Positions 22,000 to 34,138 are shown, counted from the stretch's first letter. The stretch is DNA of 64,000 nt from Rostrohypoxylon terebratum (GCA_022497145.1 MU385874.1:1-64000); one strand, 5' to 3'. Notes: a model not told the origin generated them from the letters alone. Translations and numbers: made by a program.

Positions 22000-23328
22000 C
22001 TTGTCGTAATACGTACTCGGCTCAAAGCGAATTTTGGATATCAGATGGATATCAGAACTGTTACAATAGGTACTCGTAAGGCAATAACTAATATATCGAA
22101 AGATAAGGCACTAGGCACTACGTAGGTAGGCACGTAGTCAAAGGTAGCTTAGTTATCTCAGGAGTCACAGGAAAGTGTGACAAGAAAGTGTGACACTCCC
22201 TGGATCGTTTGGAGATCTCGTTCGAGGGTTATATAAACAGGTAACAATGGTGAACCATTTTGTATATATCACATTTCATAGATTAAGTAGAAAGTTCGCC
22301 GTCAAAACGCGGAGAAACGAATGATCAACCAGATACTCGGTATACGATCTAATCTTGAATCATGATTGGTTGAGGCAAACAACGGACGGTCGATGAAGTT
22401 CCCTGGCACCTTTTAGGATGGCCTATCAACTACCTTATACCTTGCCAAGGCTGAGGAGTTCGTCGTGTCGGTATGTTTAGCATTAATCACACTGGTTGCA
22501 CACGCCACTGTAGATCCGTCGGCTCCTCGGCAAAATTCCCTCGACCCCTGAAAACTACTGTGTAGCTGAGGAAGCCAAGAAATCGAAGCTACAACTGATC
22601 TGCATCGCCCCAATTATCCCGATTCTCCTATAGGCACACGACCGAGATCTCAACTAATTGCCCTGATGATCGACATCCGTACGGTAATCTACTTGAGGAA
22701 GTTCCATTCACTCTATTCTAGCTGCTACACTCACCAAAAGATGGGATGCTGAAACTCTGGATGCTACTGTCCTTACGGAAGTGGCTTAACGTAATTCTCA
22801 TAAGAGCAGGTCCATAGATTGCCAGATTAGCATGACCGTAACTTAATTCATAGCTCTGCGATGACCCCGAAAGAGTCATCTGCATAGGATACTGTATAGG
22901 TAGGTTGAAACCAAGAACTTGTTATACAGGCAGGTCAACGCTAGCCCCTTGTCGAACGTCTTGTAACTAGTTTCTTGATGACGATACGCGCTTGGCGATG
23001 CGGATAGCGCCTATGAAGTTACATACACCAAAGTCGTTCACGGCAACACGTAATCGGACGGTGAGCGCTGCTCGCTTCTTTTCGTCGCCCGGAGAAGTTT
23101 CGCAGTCAAACCACAGGGATACCTACTAGGTATCGCTGCAATCCAGATGCTTGGCTTTCGGTCAATGACCACGAACCGTCACATACAATAAATGTGACAT
23201 TTGAGCAAATATTACTATGGTGTCACTTCCTATATAACAGAATGACAGGACCAAGCATTTGATTTACTTCCATTTGGTTCGTGGTTCAGTGTCCTTATGC
23301 TAACCGAAGTAGGTATGCTTGGTCGTGA
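22000..23328. other. Intergenic, possible decayed coding segment
   Basis: Promoter of the secreted protein lies at the left. On the minus strand around 22690-22890 a coding-like open segment (SYGHANLAIYGPALMRI) ends at a GTGAGT donor, but no gene could be completed. A 66-aa minus frame at 22413-22613 is also unassigned. Confidence 0.45.
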
Positions 23329-24126
23329 TTATGAGGTTGATAGGTCGACATCGCCTCCATCAAGCCACTGACCTATCTTGTCGTATAATTCCAGCCACAA
23401 AGGGTTGGCTGTGCCAATTTCCGAACCTTGGAGAGTTGGGAGGAAGTTGTCGACGTCGTGGCCAAGCATGCTTTGAGCTGCTCCGAGATACTTGTACCCC
23501 TGCGGATATCTGTCGAGGGCCTCCTTCGTGAAGCTTGGCGTGGTCTTGCCGTCGACAGGGACGAGCTTGTCTTTCTCGTATATCAGCTTGACGTATTTGA
23601 CCTTCCAACCGGAGTCGTAGAGACAGAAGAAATGAAAGCGGCAATCACAGTCTACGTCGAATACGATCGGATCGGTTCCCGCGGACTCGTCCCCTCTGAT
23701 CTCGAACCGTTGAGTGATGGTCGCTTTCATCTTGCCAACTGCCCGTGATTGAAGAGGGTTTAAGTCGACCATCGTGCCGCATTCGCGGTGCATGATGAAA
23801 TCCCCATTCAATTTCCCCTCCTTTGATTTCTCGATGAAGCTGTCTATGCTCTGGCGGCTAGTCCAAGCTAAAAATCCGACAATCAGCCTCAAAACACATA
23901 GATTGATCCGCTATAGGTATATGGAGAGTTGAGCAAGCGGCTACTAACTTGTCCAGACGTATGCATCATCGCAGAAAAGAGAGCGGAAGTTTTTCCATTC
24001 AGATGCATCTCTGTAGACTGGCCAACCCTTGCATAGCTCGGAAACGATCAGCCTAGCTTGGAACTCGCTCACGTCGCCGTTAGTGTGAGAATACACCTTA
24101 GCTTGAGGGTCGTTAGGCGAAGTCAT
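23329..24126 (-). CDS. SnoaL-like domain protein
   Basis: NTF2-fold protein of the fungal SnoaL_4 type (related folds: polyketide cyclases, scytalone dehydratase); the reaction is unknown. Two exons, 23949-24126 and 23329-23867, with an 81-bp intron (GTTAGT donor, TTTTTAG acceptor), give 238 aa. Splicing creates AYVWTTWTSRQSIDSFIE, matching the family's YVWTTW.G block, then FIMHRECGT, KMKATITQRFE, CDCRFHFFCLY, WKVKYVKLIYEKDKLVPVD and YPQGYKYL. The block order is complete. The N-terminal RLIVSELCKGWPVYRDASEW is the usual first helix region. No signal peptide. It sits 1.3 kb from the secreted protein and 3.2 kb from the MFS gene. Whether it served a pathway with the adjacent monooxygenase relic is speculation. 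Confidence 0.88.
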
Positions 24127-26690
24127 GTTTCGGTGAAGAAAGGTTGAAGCTAAGATGAACTGTCTTTCTTCCTATTTCTGCTGCAATTCGTCAGATGTGT
24201 GGTAGCACCGCATACACCAGAGAAGTGCAGCCATGATATATCAAAATGTCGGGACGCTAGGACTGTCATCTCTCCCCTTCATGTTTTTAGAGAATTCTTA
24301 GGTCGGTGCTTGTTCAACCCGAGACGGGACGAACATCTGCTCTAGCCCGTCATCATGGCGAAATTTGATTCAAGAGCGCAAACATCGTTAACATATTCGT
24401 AACGCGGGAACAATTAATACACTTTCGTCCCGTCTCGCTAGCCGACATATCTGAGAAGTTGATCGGCTAGATAACTCCTGTCACGGGAGAGGGAGACGCT
24501 GTTTCACGGATGGACCGGAGCCAAACCAAACCAATGTAGAGCGGTGCACTGACGTACGTGTCCCGCAGAGGGCTTCGGCATAGGTGATTGCGTCTGCATG
24601 TAATTAAGATCACGTTTCGGCCTGACGCATTTATCCTTCGTGCGAGGAGCGTCCCCGTCTTGTGTAGTCCTTCATCTCTAATCACGGCCTCACGGTTTGA
24701 TGGCTTGATGTCTCGATGCCTTGATGACTTAAGACATACCGTATTTATTATTATCTAGGCAGGTAGCCAGCCACCTTCTCTTAATAAATGTCGGTGAGCT
24801 CACCTTAATCGCGTACGGGTATGCGCAGTTCCACCCGTTCGTTCCGTTGCATTGCCGCTAGATACGCCGCTGGTGGTGGTTCCGGTGGTAGGTCGGCATA
24901 CCGAAATAGGAAAATGTTGAGTCCCGATCATCTATATCACCTTTTTTTTTTTTTTTTTTTTTGGTGTGGGAGCTACTACATGGCGTGTATGACGGCGATG
25001 ACGGCGATAACGAATGGACACATTTTGAGAGCGCGATAGTATTAGTTCCGAGACTCTCTTGCAATACCTAGGTCCTACTGTCGTAATAGAAATAAGCAGC
25101 AATAGCGGTAATAGACGCAACAGATGCAATACCTAGACAATAGGACATCAAGATGTAAAGAACCCTGGAACCACGTTCTTCTTTATCTGCAGTAATCAAT
25201 CTCAAACGAATCCCACGGGATATGGATCTACATAGTACTATGTAAGCATAGATATATGTACATACCTGGATCCTAGGATACTATGTAGGCTGATAATCCC
25301 ACGCAAATGTCCCCTGCTCGCCCTATTTTGTATGCAACCTGGTGCTATGTATGCATTAGATAAATGAGAGCGTGGGAGTGAGGAAGCGCTGCTACCTATT
25401 ACACATGAGGTATGTAACTTGTCAGGCTGTCAGGGTAGCAGTAGGTTCTCTTGTTTCATACCGACCCAGGTCACCTTCGACGAGGTATTATTGGGTTATG
25501 GGAGGCTGTTCTAGCTGTTGGAGAAAAATCCTACAGGCACCTTTTCACCTGCGAGCCGCTATTCATAGTCGCTAACGACCCAGTCAGATGTTGTCATGCT
25601 CACTCACTGGAGACTGGAGACTGGAGGCTGACTGGAAGTGGTAGGGACATAATACCTATTACCTACTAGTAGGTAGGTACCCAAGGTATTGTTGCAACTT
25701 GCCCATGCCCAGCGTTTTGCCCAGCATTTTGCCATACCATCCATATGATAATATGATAATACATAGTATGGCAGTATGGTAATGCGCAGGATTTACAGTG
25801 ACGGCTGCAGATGCCCTTGCATTTATGGATCCCCCATGCATCATCCTCGCACGTTTGGATCTTTACATCATCGACTGTTGGGTCCGGCCGAAGCTAGAAG
25901 CTAGCTCCGACTCTGTCTAGCTTTGTTCAGCTGGTTTCTTAATAACGAAAAGGAGGATTAGCTATCCCAAAGGTTGTTGGTTGAACTTGGTTCACTGTTG
26001 TAATATTACCTTAGGTACATATGACATATGACACAGGTACATAAGTATTATATAGTGCTCAGCGATGCAGAGAATATCTCTGCAGACTGCAGACTGCAGG
26101 CAGACCGATGTCGCTGATGCGAGAAGGTGGACAGGTGGATAGAATCATAGATGGATAGGTAGCACGGTATGTAATCATGAATGTTCTACCGATGTGGGAA
26201 TCTGATTATGATGATGAATAGGTATGAATATGAATATGAATATGGCAACAGATGGCGACTCTAATTGCCCTGTTAATGGGTAGCTACAGCTGTACATGCC
26301 CTGGATCGGTAAAAAGAGAAATTCTGGTGGAAATTCTGAAATCTTTGAAATCGATGAAAGAAAGAACCTTGAGACGAAAAACTCCGAGTCTAGTCGCACT
26401 TATTCGGCGTTCCGAGTCCAGATCCGGCCATAAGCTATTAGCTTGTCTCTGATTAAATTACTATGTAATAGGTACCTAACATTAATATGCTGTATTAAGT
26501 GATAAGTGATTAATGCGCGAAAAAAAAACCCCCCCAAAAAACAATGCTAGGTACCCCTTACCAACCTAAGAACCCTAAATAGGATCATCAAGATCCATCA
26601 AGATCCATCTGCTGGCGTGGTTATTCTCCATTCGTCGTCGTTATTTAACTCGCATTAGGCAAAGCCTGGCGGATCGGTACCGTCAACATC

Positions 26691-26723
26691 CTTGCAACTT
26701 GCAACTTGCAACTCGCAACTTAC
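26691..26723. repeat. CTTGCAA tandem heptamer
   Basis: About five 7-bp units with one C and one A variant; non-coding. Confidence 0.8.
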
Positions 26724-27234
26724 AAGAAAACCCTTGGAATGGTCGGGAGAAGTACGTACTAGGTACTGTAAGTGTATGTAAGCTTATCTTCCTTCTCGAA
26801 CCAGCCGAACCCAGCCAGAGTCCAGACAAACCCAGAGTCCCAGACACTGGACAGCCACTAATACCGACACTAAAGTAAGTCCTGGCACCTGGGCAAAGTG
26901 GCAGAGTTCCAAGGTTAGCAAGACTGTCCTTTATTAATCCTTACAAATGCTTCAGGACTTCTTCAGCTGTCGTGGTACGTATTTATGGACCAAGATTATG
27001 TGATCTTTTTTTTTGGCCATCAGATGAGGGCGGCATGGGTCCCGTCAATTTAGTCTGTTAGTCTGTTAGTCTGTTGAGGCTCTAGATTTCTTCTCGCGTT
27101 CCCACTCGGACACCTAGACTTCCAGACTTCCAGACTTGCAGAGAGTTGTGGCGTATATTCCCTTATACACAGACGATCTGCCTGCTCTCTTGATTCTTCT
27201 ACTACTCCCCCCGACTCCAGGTACCGCTGATCGC

Positions 27235-27240
<6 letters not shown>

Positions 27241-27310
<70 letters not shown>
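27241..27310. repeat. (CT)23 / (CA)12 compound microsatellite
   Basis: Uninterrupted CT repeat to 27286, then CA repeat to 27310, ending only 29 bp before the MFS start codon. It therefore lies in the 5' untranslated leader or core promoter, where length changes could alter expression. It is also open in the MFS reading frame. Confidence 0.95.
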
Positions 27311-27339
27311 AAAGAATCGGTTCGCGCACCGAAACCAAC

Positions 27340-29218
27340 ATGGCCATCGACGATGATCATCGGACCGTCCCCGGCGACGGCGTCGTAAGTTCCGGAGCTT
27401 CTAGCGTCACCGAAGTGCCCCTGAGAAGTCATGGGAGCTTCTGGACGGAGAGGCCGCCGGACTCGCCCGGCGTACCGCCGCTCTCTGCCGGCTCTATCAT
27501 AAGGAGTGCTGGAACGGCGACGCCTATGCGGGATGACATGTGGACGAGTAGCGACGAGAAGGATGGTGTTGAGGGCGCAGAGAGAGACGACAATGAAGGA
27601 ATTGAAGAGACCGACGGGAACGAGAGACGTATCAAGGGCCGGAGTTTGACTAGAACCGAAACCAACATGTCTATCGCCGAGACGCTTCCTTTCTCTCAGG
27701 AGGCCCTATTCGTGATGGTTATCTGCTCAGGGCAGCTTTTCACACGTAGGTCATCCAGCTATTGTTTCCTATCGACCTGTTTGATTTTTTTTTCGACCCA
27801 TCGTTCACCTGCGGCTAACATTCGCATATGAAGAGGCCGGCCTCGGTCAGGCGATAAGTATCATCCAAACTATCGGTAACAGTTTCAGCATCACGAATCC
27901 CGGAGAGTTGAGTTGGTTCATGGCCGGATACAGCTTAACCATAGGAACCTTTATCTTATTTTCGGGAAGGCTTGGAGACTTGTACGGCCATAAGACAATG
28001 TTCCTCATCGGCATGGGTTGGTATTCTTTATGGAGTATCGTCTGCGGGCTCGCGATTTACTCGAATCACGTCCTTTTCATCTTCGCCCGTGTCTTGCAAG
28101 GTATCGGTCCTGCTGTCGTCCTGCCAAACGGATTAGCCATCTTCGGTGTTACTTACGCCCCCGGTCGACGAAAGGAGATGGTCTTCGCACTTTTTGGCGC
28201 CATGGCCCCGATAGGGTCTGTCCTCGGGTCGTTATTTGCTGCTATATTTGCCTTGGCTTGGTGGCCTTGGGCATTCTGGGCATTTGGTCTTGTCCTCGCT
28301 GCGACTATGGTCATAGGATACTATGCCATCCCGGAAGCTTCGAACGCGCAACACCACGAGAAACCGAAAGGCTTACAGGATACACTACAACAGCTCGACA
28401 TGGTGGGAACCGTTCTTGGCGTGGCTGGTCTCGTCCTGATCAATTTTGCCTGGAACCAAGCCCCGATTGTCGGTTGGCCCGAACCGTATGTCTATGTGAC
28501 ACTTATTCTCGGCCTGCTATTCCTTGGCGCTTTCTTCGTGTACGAGTTGAAGTACGCGCAGAACCCGTTGATTCCTTTCCATGCCCTCTCTTACGATGTA
28601 TCGTTTGTCCTGGGTGCTATAGCATGCGGTTGGTCCTGCTTTGGAATCTGGTTTTTCTATACCTGGCAATTTCAACTCAATCTTCGACACGATCCCCCCC
28701 TATTAGCAACAGCCAAATTCGCCCCGGCTGCTGTCTCGGGATTGTGCGCGGCGCTCTTCACAGGCTATTCGTTGCACCGTCTCCGGCCGCCAGTGGTCAT
28801 GACTATGGCCCTCAGCTTTTTCACCATAGGTATAATCATCCTCGCGACTTGCCCGGTCGAACAGATCTACTGGGGCCAGCTTTTCGTCTCGATCGTCGTT
28901 ATGCCTTGGGGTATGGATATGAGCTTTCCGGCAGCAACACTTATCCTATCCGACGCCGTGCACCGAAAGCACCAGGGGATCGCCGCGAGCTTGGTCAATA
29001 CGGTAGTGAACTACAGCATCTCGCTAGGCCTAGGTTTTGCTGGAACGGTGGAGACGCAGGTCAACAACGGAGGAGGTAACCCGGCTGATATGCTGAAGGG
29101 GTACCGAGGAGCATTTTATATGGGCATTGGCCTTGCAGCTTTAGGAGTGGCGGTTTGTCTTGCTTTTGTTGCTAAAAGCAGGAAGCATGAAAAGACAACC
29201 AGCGAGGTAAAGGCCTGA
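27340..29218 (+). CDS. MFS transporter, drug:H+ antiporter (DHA2-like)
   Basis: Proton-coupled exporter of the aminotriazole-resistance/multidrug type at a membrane. Exons 27340-27745 and 27834-29218 flank an 88-bp intron (GTAGGT donor, AAG acceptor), giving 596 aa; splicing creates SGQLFTQAGLGQAI. The hydrophilic acidic N-tail (about 125 aa) is followed by 12-14 membrane segments. MFS motif A is present as GRLGDLYGHKTM between TM2 and TM3, and ARVLQGIGPAVVLPNG corresponds to the TM4-5 antiporter region. The C-terminus is a short basic tail. Oddity: the 15-bp start context ACCGAAACCAACATG occurs twice, at 27328-27342 and, in frame, at 27655-27669, so initiation at Met110 is an alternative that would remove most of the tail. 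Substrate unknown. Confidence 0.92.
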
Positions 29219-30027
29219 ACACACATTTTTTTTGGTCTTAGCAACGTTGCTCTATGCTCTTAAGTCTTATACTCCGGCTTAAGTCTTTTATCGGTTCTTG
29301 GTGGGATATTTTGAATTCTGCAAGACACCGGTCGTCAACCATTCAACCATAGGTACCTAGGTATCCTTGGCGAAGGCCGCGTCATCTGGCCGGCATGAGG
29401 ATGGTCAAACACAGATATTGAAGCAAGCCTGGGCAAATTGCGCATGAGCCATGATTTTTCTTTTTTTCAAAGGCAAAGGAAGGGGATAATTCGCGTTTAG
29501 GATGATACCATACATACATTTCATTTGGCGGTGTGTTTGTGTAGGGCTTGCATAGAAACGAGAACATTTGAATTACTAAAGACTGCGGGGTAGTCAGAAG
29601 GATCAATCATCCGTTGACTCAGCGGATAGATTATAGCGGGCATTCGTTCATCTGTATGTATTATGTATGCATCGTATAGTACTGTTTTAGGTCAGACCAG
29701 AACCGTTTCTGAAGGCCAAGTCAATAAGATAATAGACATCATTTATATATTTCATTTCAGTTACTATAGATGTGGTTTGGAAGAACGTGATGAATGACAG
29801 CCACCGTCCATCGTCGGACCCTCCCCTCATAGCTCCGGTGTAGCCAATGTAGCCAGCCTGTAGAATGCAACGCCACGCAATGCCTGAGCTCTAAAAATGT
29901 ACACATAGCATCCATTCACAAATGTAAATGTCCGATACCCATGGCCTCCAAGTATATACACCCCTTGGACTTGACTAGGTAGACGACGTCTATCCGATCT
30001 CGGTTCAAATTCGATCGGCTGATTTCT
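29219..30027. other. Convergent intergenic
   Basis: 3' flanks of the MFS and Elg1 genes. A TACCTAGGTA word lies at 29353-29363. No gene seen. Confidence 0.6.
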
Positions 30028-33000
30028 TTACTCTCTGTTCAGCCCTGGGTCTACGCAAGGGCTCGTCGCTGTTCTACTCGCGATTCTCAAGCTCTCCATA
30101 GCCAATGTCACAGCAACATCCCATCCTTCGCCGCCCGTCCGCATCACGAGATAAGGGTTAATGTCTGCCGAGAAATATCTCTCTCGTCTGGTACTAGCTC
30201 GAGAACCGCCCTCGAGGGCTGAATATGCGCTTCTCGTTGTGCGCATACGTTTCTTCCCAGGTTGTCCGCCCTCGCTAAGTAAACTGCTGCGAGAAACCCT
30301 TTGCTGCTGGAGTTGTTGATCGTATGATACAATACTACGAACATAGGGGGCTACGTCGAGGCAGATTGATCTCATGGTCCCATCGAATACAGAAGGGTCA
30401 AGATAACCAGACGCCATGATCTTTTCCGAAGTAGCGATAGGATCAAATGCGAGACTGTAGTCTATTCGTGTAATGGCTGGCGGCGTGTCTGGGTGTCGAT
30501 CAAGATGGTCCCGCAACTTAGCAGTAACTCCTGCCTCGCCTAACGGTTCGAAGGCGTTTGAAAGCCCTTGAGTACTTGGGCTAGCTCGTAATTGTTGTCT
30601 GCCCAGGTGTCTTAAGCTGGACGCCATATCGAAGCGTGTTGTGTTATAATAAACAGCAGGGGTCGTCTCGATAAGCTGCCGACCAATGATGAAATCATCC
30701 TTTGCCTTCGTTGGCAAACCAGGTGAGGACGGATCTAGACAAACTTCGTTGGGTATAGCTGAAAAGTTAGTTAATCCGAGATCTGCGTCACTTATAGATC
30801 CGATATATGAATCAAGTGATTCCAATAGACGAAGCCGATCTTTCGCTGATGAACATTGTCTGGTGGCCGTAACCGCCCAAGACGAATAATCATCTTTGGA
30901 GCGAAAATCGAACGTGTCGAGAGACCAGTTCTGATAGACTTGCTGGTGCAACTCCTCTTCGGTCGAACGAGGCGACGAACTACCAGTTGCCGAGTCTCTG
31001 CTAAGCCAACCCATACCGGTTTGATACGTATCTTCGCTAACCACCCGGATGACATCGCCGTTTTCGTCCATGTCGCACCCCTTAGGCCACCTGGGGTAAA
31101 ACCAATTGAATCCTCCTTGTACGTCTCCAACCCCGATCTGACACCAGTAGTTGAGCTCGGTTATGGAGGCGCGAAAGTCGTGGCCGCGTGAATCGTAGAG
31201 CGCCTCCACCGTGCGTCTTTGAAGGGCGTGCCCCTCGTTGGCTGCAATGAGGAGTAGTAAGTCGACGGCCAGGTCCTTTGGTGGGCTAGAGAAACGAAAG
31301 ATGCCGTAGAGATTGAGGCTTTGTAGAGGGACTAATGCCTCGTCATTGCACGTCATCACAAAAGGACGCTTTGATTGAGTAATCATGGAGATGATAGTCG
31401 CCCAAAATTGTTTGTCCTCTTCGTATAGCACGTCGATTTCCTCGAGCAGAATCAAGGACTGTTTCTGAGCTTTGGGTGACTTCTTTGTCTCCTCTGCACT
31501 TGCGCCGGATGAATCTGCCTGCTTCTTGGTGGGAGCTGAAGTTGGGGCTATATTTACTTTGGGTTTGAAGAACGCTGTCATCATGCCCTGTTTGCCAGAT
31601 TTCAAGTCTCGATCTACCTCGTCTTCCGAGATGCCTTCTTCTTGAATCGCATTTTCTTTATGGCGATGTTGAACAAGATGGTTTCGCGTCATGTCGCCTA
31701 CCTTTTCCAAAACGTCCTTGCCGTTCCTTCTGGAGCTGGAATTAATCTCGAAGACCTCGAATCCAAGCTCTTTGGCGATAGCATACACGGTCGCAGTCTT
31801 GCCACAGCCATGTGGACCGCTTAAGACGACAGCGTTAGCGAAGCGAGCCCCATCTCGAGATGCTTTGCGAGCAGAACCGGAGCGTATGACCGTCTTCTTC
31901 GCGTTGTTTTGGCTTCCACTCTGTGAATAGTCTCCTTCTTCATCAGACAGTTCGTCTAATTCGTCCCCTTCCTCGTCACTAGAAACGACAAAACCATCTA
32001 GTTTCTTCTTCCTTTTATCTTTGCTCTTAGTCGGAGCGACTGCTTTCTGCTTGAGCCCGGAATCTGTTGGACCGGTATCTACGGCTAGCACCTTGAGATT
32101 CTCTAGCCAATCACGTAGCAGCACGGCTTCCCGACCACTTTGCAGTACTCGTTCCGCGGATGAAGGTGCGTACTTCTGAGTCCACGCACTCGTTTCGCAC
32201 GTTGCTCTGTCGAAAGCGGATAGGCTTTTCTCGATAGAATTATACGCATGCATAATCGCTGGGTGTGTCTTCGGAGCACTGCCATGTTTAGGAAGGGTCT
32301 CTAATTCGCCACTCACACGCGCTTGAAGCTTCTTTCCACTTTCGAAGTGCCTACCCGGGACTCTTAAGACCGGTGGCGGAGGTTGGAATTCATCGCTGCA
32401 GACTTTCATATCCTCCTTCAGTTGCTTCAAATTGAGCCTCGATGCAGCCTGCCGTAGTATGGATTCGGATTCGAGTATCTGGACCTGCTGCCCTTTTGCC
32501 TTTCGCCGCTTTTGGAGGCATAGGTATTGTTCACTGTCGGTAGAGGCAGAGCTACTATACTCTCGTGGTACATCACCGCGTACGTGTGTCGTCTCTCTTG
32601 ATGGCCAAGCTGGATGCTGCGCCCCAGGTACTTTGATATTGTTGGACTTGGCACCAGGGGCAGGGATATCAAACTTCCCGAGAGCTGGCCGAGCACTCTT
32701 TGAAGGGTTAGATGCCGAGCTAAAGAACACTCGCCTCTCGGGTTTGTGCGCTTGTTCAACCGGGTCAGGCTTGGTTTTCCCTTGGAAGAATGGATGTGTA
32801 GTTTTCTTAGATGATTCTTCGCTGTCTCGACTGGAGGGTGGCATGTTAGAGAGGGCATCAGGGACGCTCTCTTGTACAGTTGTGGTAGTCTCTTGGGGAC
32901 TAGCTCCAGCAAGTAATTCGTGTATTTTATTGCCAATCCGGAGTCGGGAGGCGTCGTCGTTTTGACCATAGCGTATAGAAAGCAAGCATTTTTTAGGCTT

Positions 33001-33492
33001 TCGACCGCGTTTAGCTGGCTTCTTTACCGCAGCAGACGTAGGATTTGTAGAAGCAGGTTTCGATTTCGGTTTCGGGGGAGAGCCAATCGTGCCAGTTGCG
33101 CGATTGAGTTTCAACACTTTCGGGGGCTTGGAGGTAGAAGCTATGCTAGGGATAAGAATAGAATCACCCAACATTATTAGGTAGTCTATCTTCGACCGAG
33201 CTCTCTCACCTGATACTGGTACGTCTTGTGCATTGTCTGCTTCGTCTCGTTTCCTCTTAAGCTTGCTAGATGGAGAACTATGCTCGGTATCATTATCGGC
33301 ATTATCGGCAGCATCACCGGAATTGGAGCCGCACGAAGGGTCTGGTGTAATGGGAGTTATGACATCCGGCGTGTCGTCTTTGGGGTGATTGATTGTAGAG
33401 AAGAACGGGTGAAGCTTTTTGCACTTTGTGTCGACATTATCGTTGTGCTCGGTCATGGTGGCGATAATATTCATGGTATCTGGGAGTAGCAT
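30028..33492 (-). CDS. elg1: Elg1/ATAD5-type RFC-like protein (PCNA unloader)
   Basis: Large subunit of the alternative clamp loader that removes PCNA (including SUMO-PCNA) from replicated DNA; nuclear. Single exon, 1154 aa; a second ATG six codons in is equally possible. The N-terminus is disordered with two HPFF motifs (KLHPFFST near residue 27 and THPFFQGK near 235), resembling degenerate PCNA- or SUMO-interaction segments of this family. The AAA+ core has Walker A GPHGCGKTATVYAIA at about 559-573 and Walker B LILLEEIDVLYEED at about 680. The sensor-like FVMTCNDEALVP follows at about 710, and the RFC-collar region lies at the C-terminus. EIN..S.RNGKDVLEKVG after Walker A is typical of Elg1. 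It is divergent from Utp8 with a 646-bp shared promoter. The acidic/basic linker at 500-540 is low complexity. Confidence 0.93.
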   Translation of the reverse strand: MLLPDTMNIIATMTEHNDNVDTKCKKLHPFFSTINHPKDDTPDVITPITPDPSCGSNSGDAADNADNDTEHSSPSSKLKRKRDEADNAQDVPVSGERARSKIDYLIMLGDSILIPSIASTSKPPKVLKLNRATGTIGSPPKPKSKPASTNPTSAAVKKPAKRGRKPKKCLLSIRYGQNDDASRLRIGNKIHELLAGASPQETTTTVQESVPDALSNMPPSSRDSEESSKKTTHPFFQGKTKPDPVEQAHKPERRVFFSSASNPSKSARPALGKFDIPAPGAKSNNIKVPGAQHPAWPSRETTHVRGDVPREYSSSASTDSEQYLCLQKRRKAKGQQVQILESESILRQAASRLNLKQLKEDMKVCSDEFQPPPPVLRVPGRHFESGKKLQARVSGELETLPKHGSAPKTHPAIMHAYNSIEKSLSAFDRATCETSAWTQKYAPSSAERVLQSGREAVLLRDWLENLKVLAVDTGPTDSGLKQKAVAPTKSKDKRKKKLDGFVVSSDEEGDELDELSDEEGDYSQSGSQNNAKKTVIRSGSARKASRDGARFANAVVLSGPHGCGKTATVYAIAKELGFEVFEINSSSRRNGKDVLEKVGDMTRNHLVQHRHKENAIQEEGISEDEVDRDLKSGKQGMMTAFFKPKVNIAPTSAPTKKQADSSGASAEETKKSPKAQKQSLILLEEIDVLYEEDKQFWATIISMITQSKRPFVMTCNDEALVPLQSLNLYGIFRFSSPPKDLAVDLLLLIAANEGHALQRRTVEALYDSRGHDFRASITELNYWCQIGVGDVQGGFNWFYPRWPKGCDMDENGDVIRVVSEDTYQTGMGWLSRDSATGSSSPRSTEEELHQQVYQNWSLDTFDFRSKDDYSSWAVTATRQCSSAKDRLRLLESLDSYIGSISDADLGLTNFSAIPNEVCLDPSSPGLPTKAKDDFIIGRQLIETTPAVYYNTTRFDMASSLRHLGRQQLRASPSTQGLSNAFEPLGEAGVTAKLRDHLDRHPDTPPAITRIDYSLAFDPIATSEKIMASGYLDPSVFDGTMRSICLDVAPYVRSIVSYDQQLQQQRVSRSSLLSEGGQPGKKRMRTTRSAYSALEGGSRASTRRERYFSADINPYLVMRTGGEGWDVAVTLAMESLRIASRTATSPCVDPGLNRE

Positions 33493-34138
33493 TGATGTGC
33501 CTTAAAGGTATCCAAGAAATACTTGACACGGGGTGCCGTAACCATTCTTTGACGATGCTATTCGTGGATGATGCAAAAATTGCTGATTGTCAATTGAAAG
33601 ATGTTAAGGAATTAAGAGGTTAAGAAGGTGAGAATTTCAAAAATCACAATTTTGAAAATTGGTACATAGTTAAGTTTAACTGCTGTGAATCTGACGTGAC
33701 TGCGCAAACTCAATCCGTCCATCTTCAAGAAGTCGCGTCTGAATACTAGGAATTAGGTACTGCGCGTGATTCGACGCGACTACCTAGAATCTCGATCAAT
33801 TAAGAAAATGCGGAGCCAACGTCTAACTCGATTTGGTTTACAGCACACCCCACCGTAGCCAGGCAGAAAGGCACAACCTTGCACAACTATCAAGAACTGC
33901 ATGTGCACGTACTAGGTACTCGGTGCTGTACATGCCACATGGAGTATGTACCATTGTACCTGGGTCCCGCCTAATTGTCGGGTCGGCGTTTTTTGCAAAC
34001 TACCCCCGATTTTGCAACTTTTTTTTTCCTTCCGCCCTCTTTCACATTCACGTCGCATCATGGCATACAGCCAATTGTTATAGACGGTGATAGATCACCA
34101 TCATTGACACCTTGTTGTTGTCGGCCACATACTTCAAC
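33493..34138. promoter_or_regulatory. Shared divergent promoter of elg1 and utp8
   Basis: Only 646 bp separate the two start codons. A pyrimidine tract (TTTTTTTTTCCTTCCGCCC, 34019-34037) precedes utp8. No specific factor site can be asserted. No gene seen. Confidence 0.55.

Larger units (their letters stand above)
24127..27339. other. 3.2-kb intergenic, repeat-rich
   Basis: No gene recognised. It contains a 21-nt T tract (24942-24962), the 16-bp palindrome TACATAGTACTATGTA (25229-25244), a CTTGCAA heptamer array (26691-26723), A9C7 at 26521-26537, TTAGTCTG x3 (27050-27074) and the CT/CA microsatellite just before the MFS start. Confidence 0.6.

Noticed and set aside
28018..29079. 353-aa open frame in another phase over the MFS gene
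   Set aside because: Arg/Pro/Cys-rich shadow of the MFS coding sequence; the true frame has the transporter motifs.
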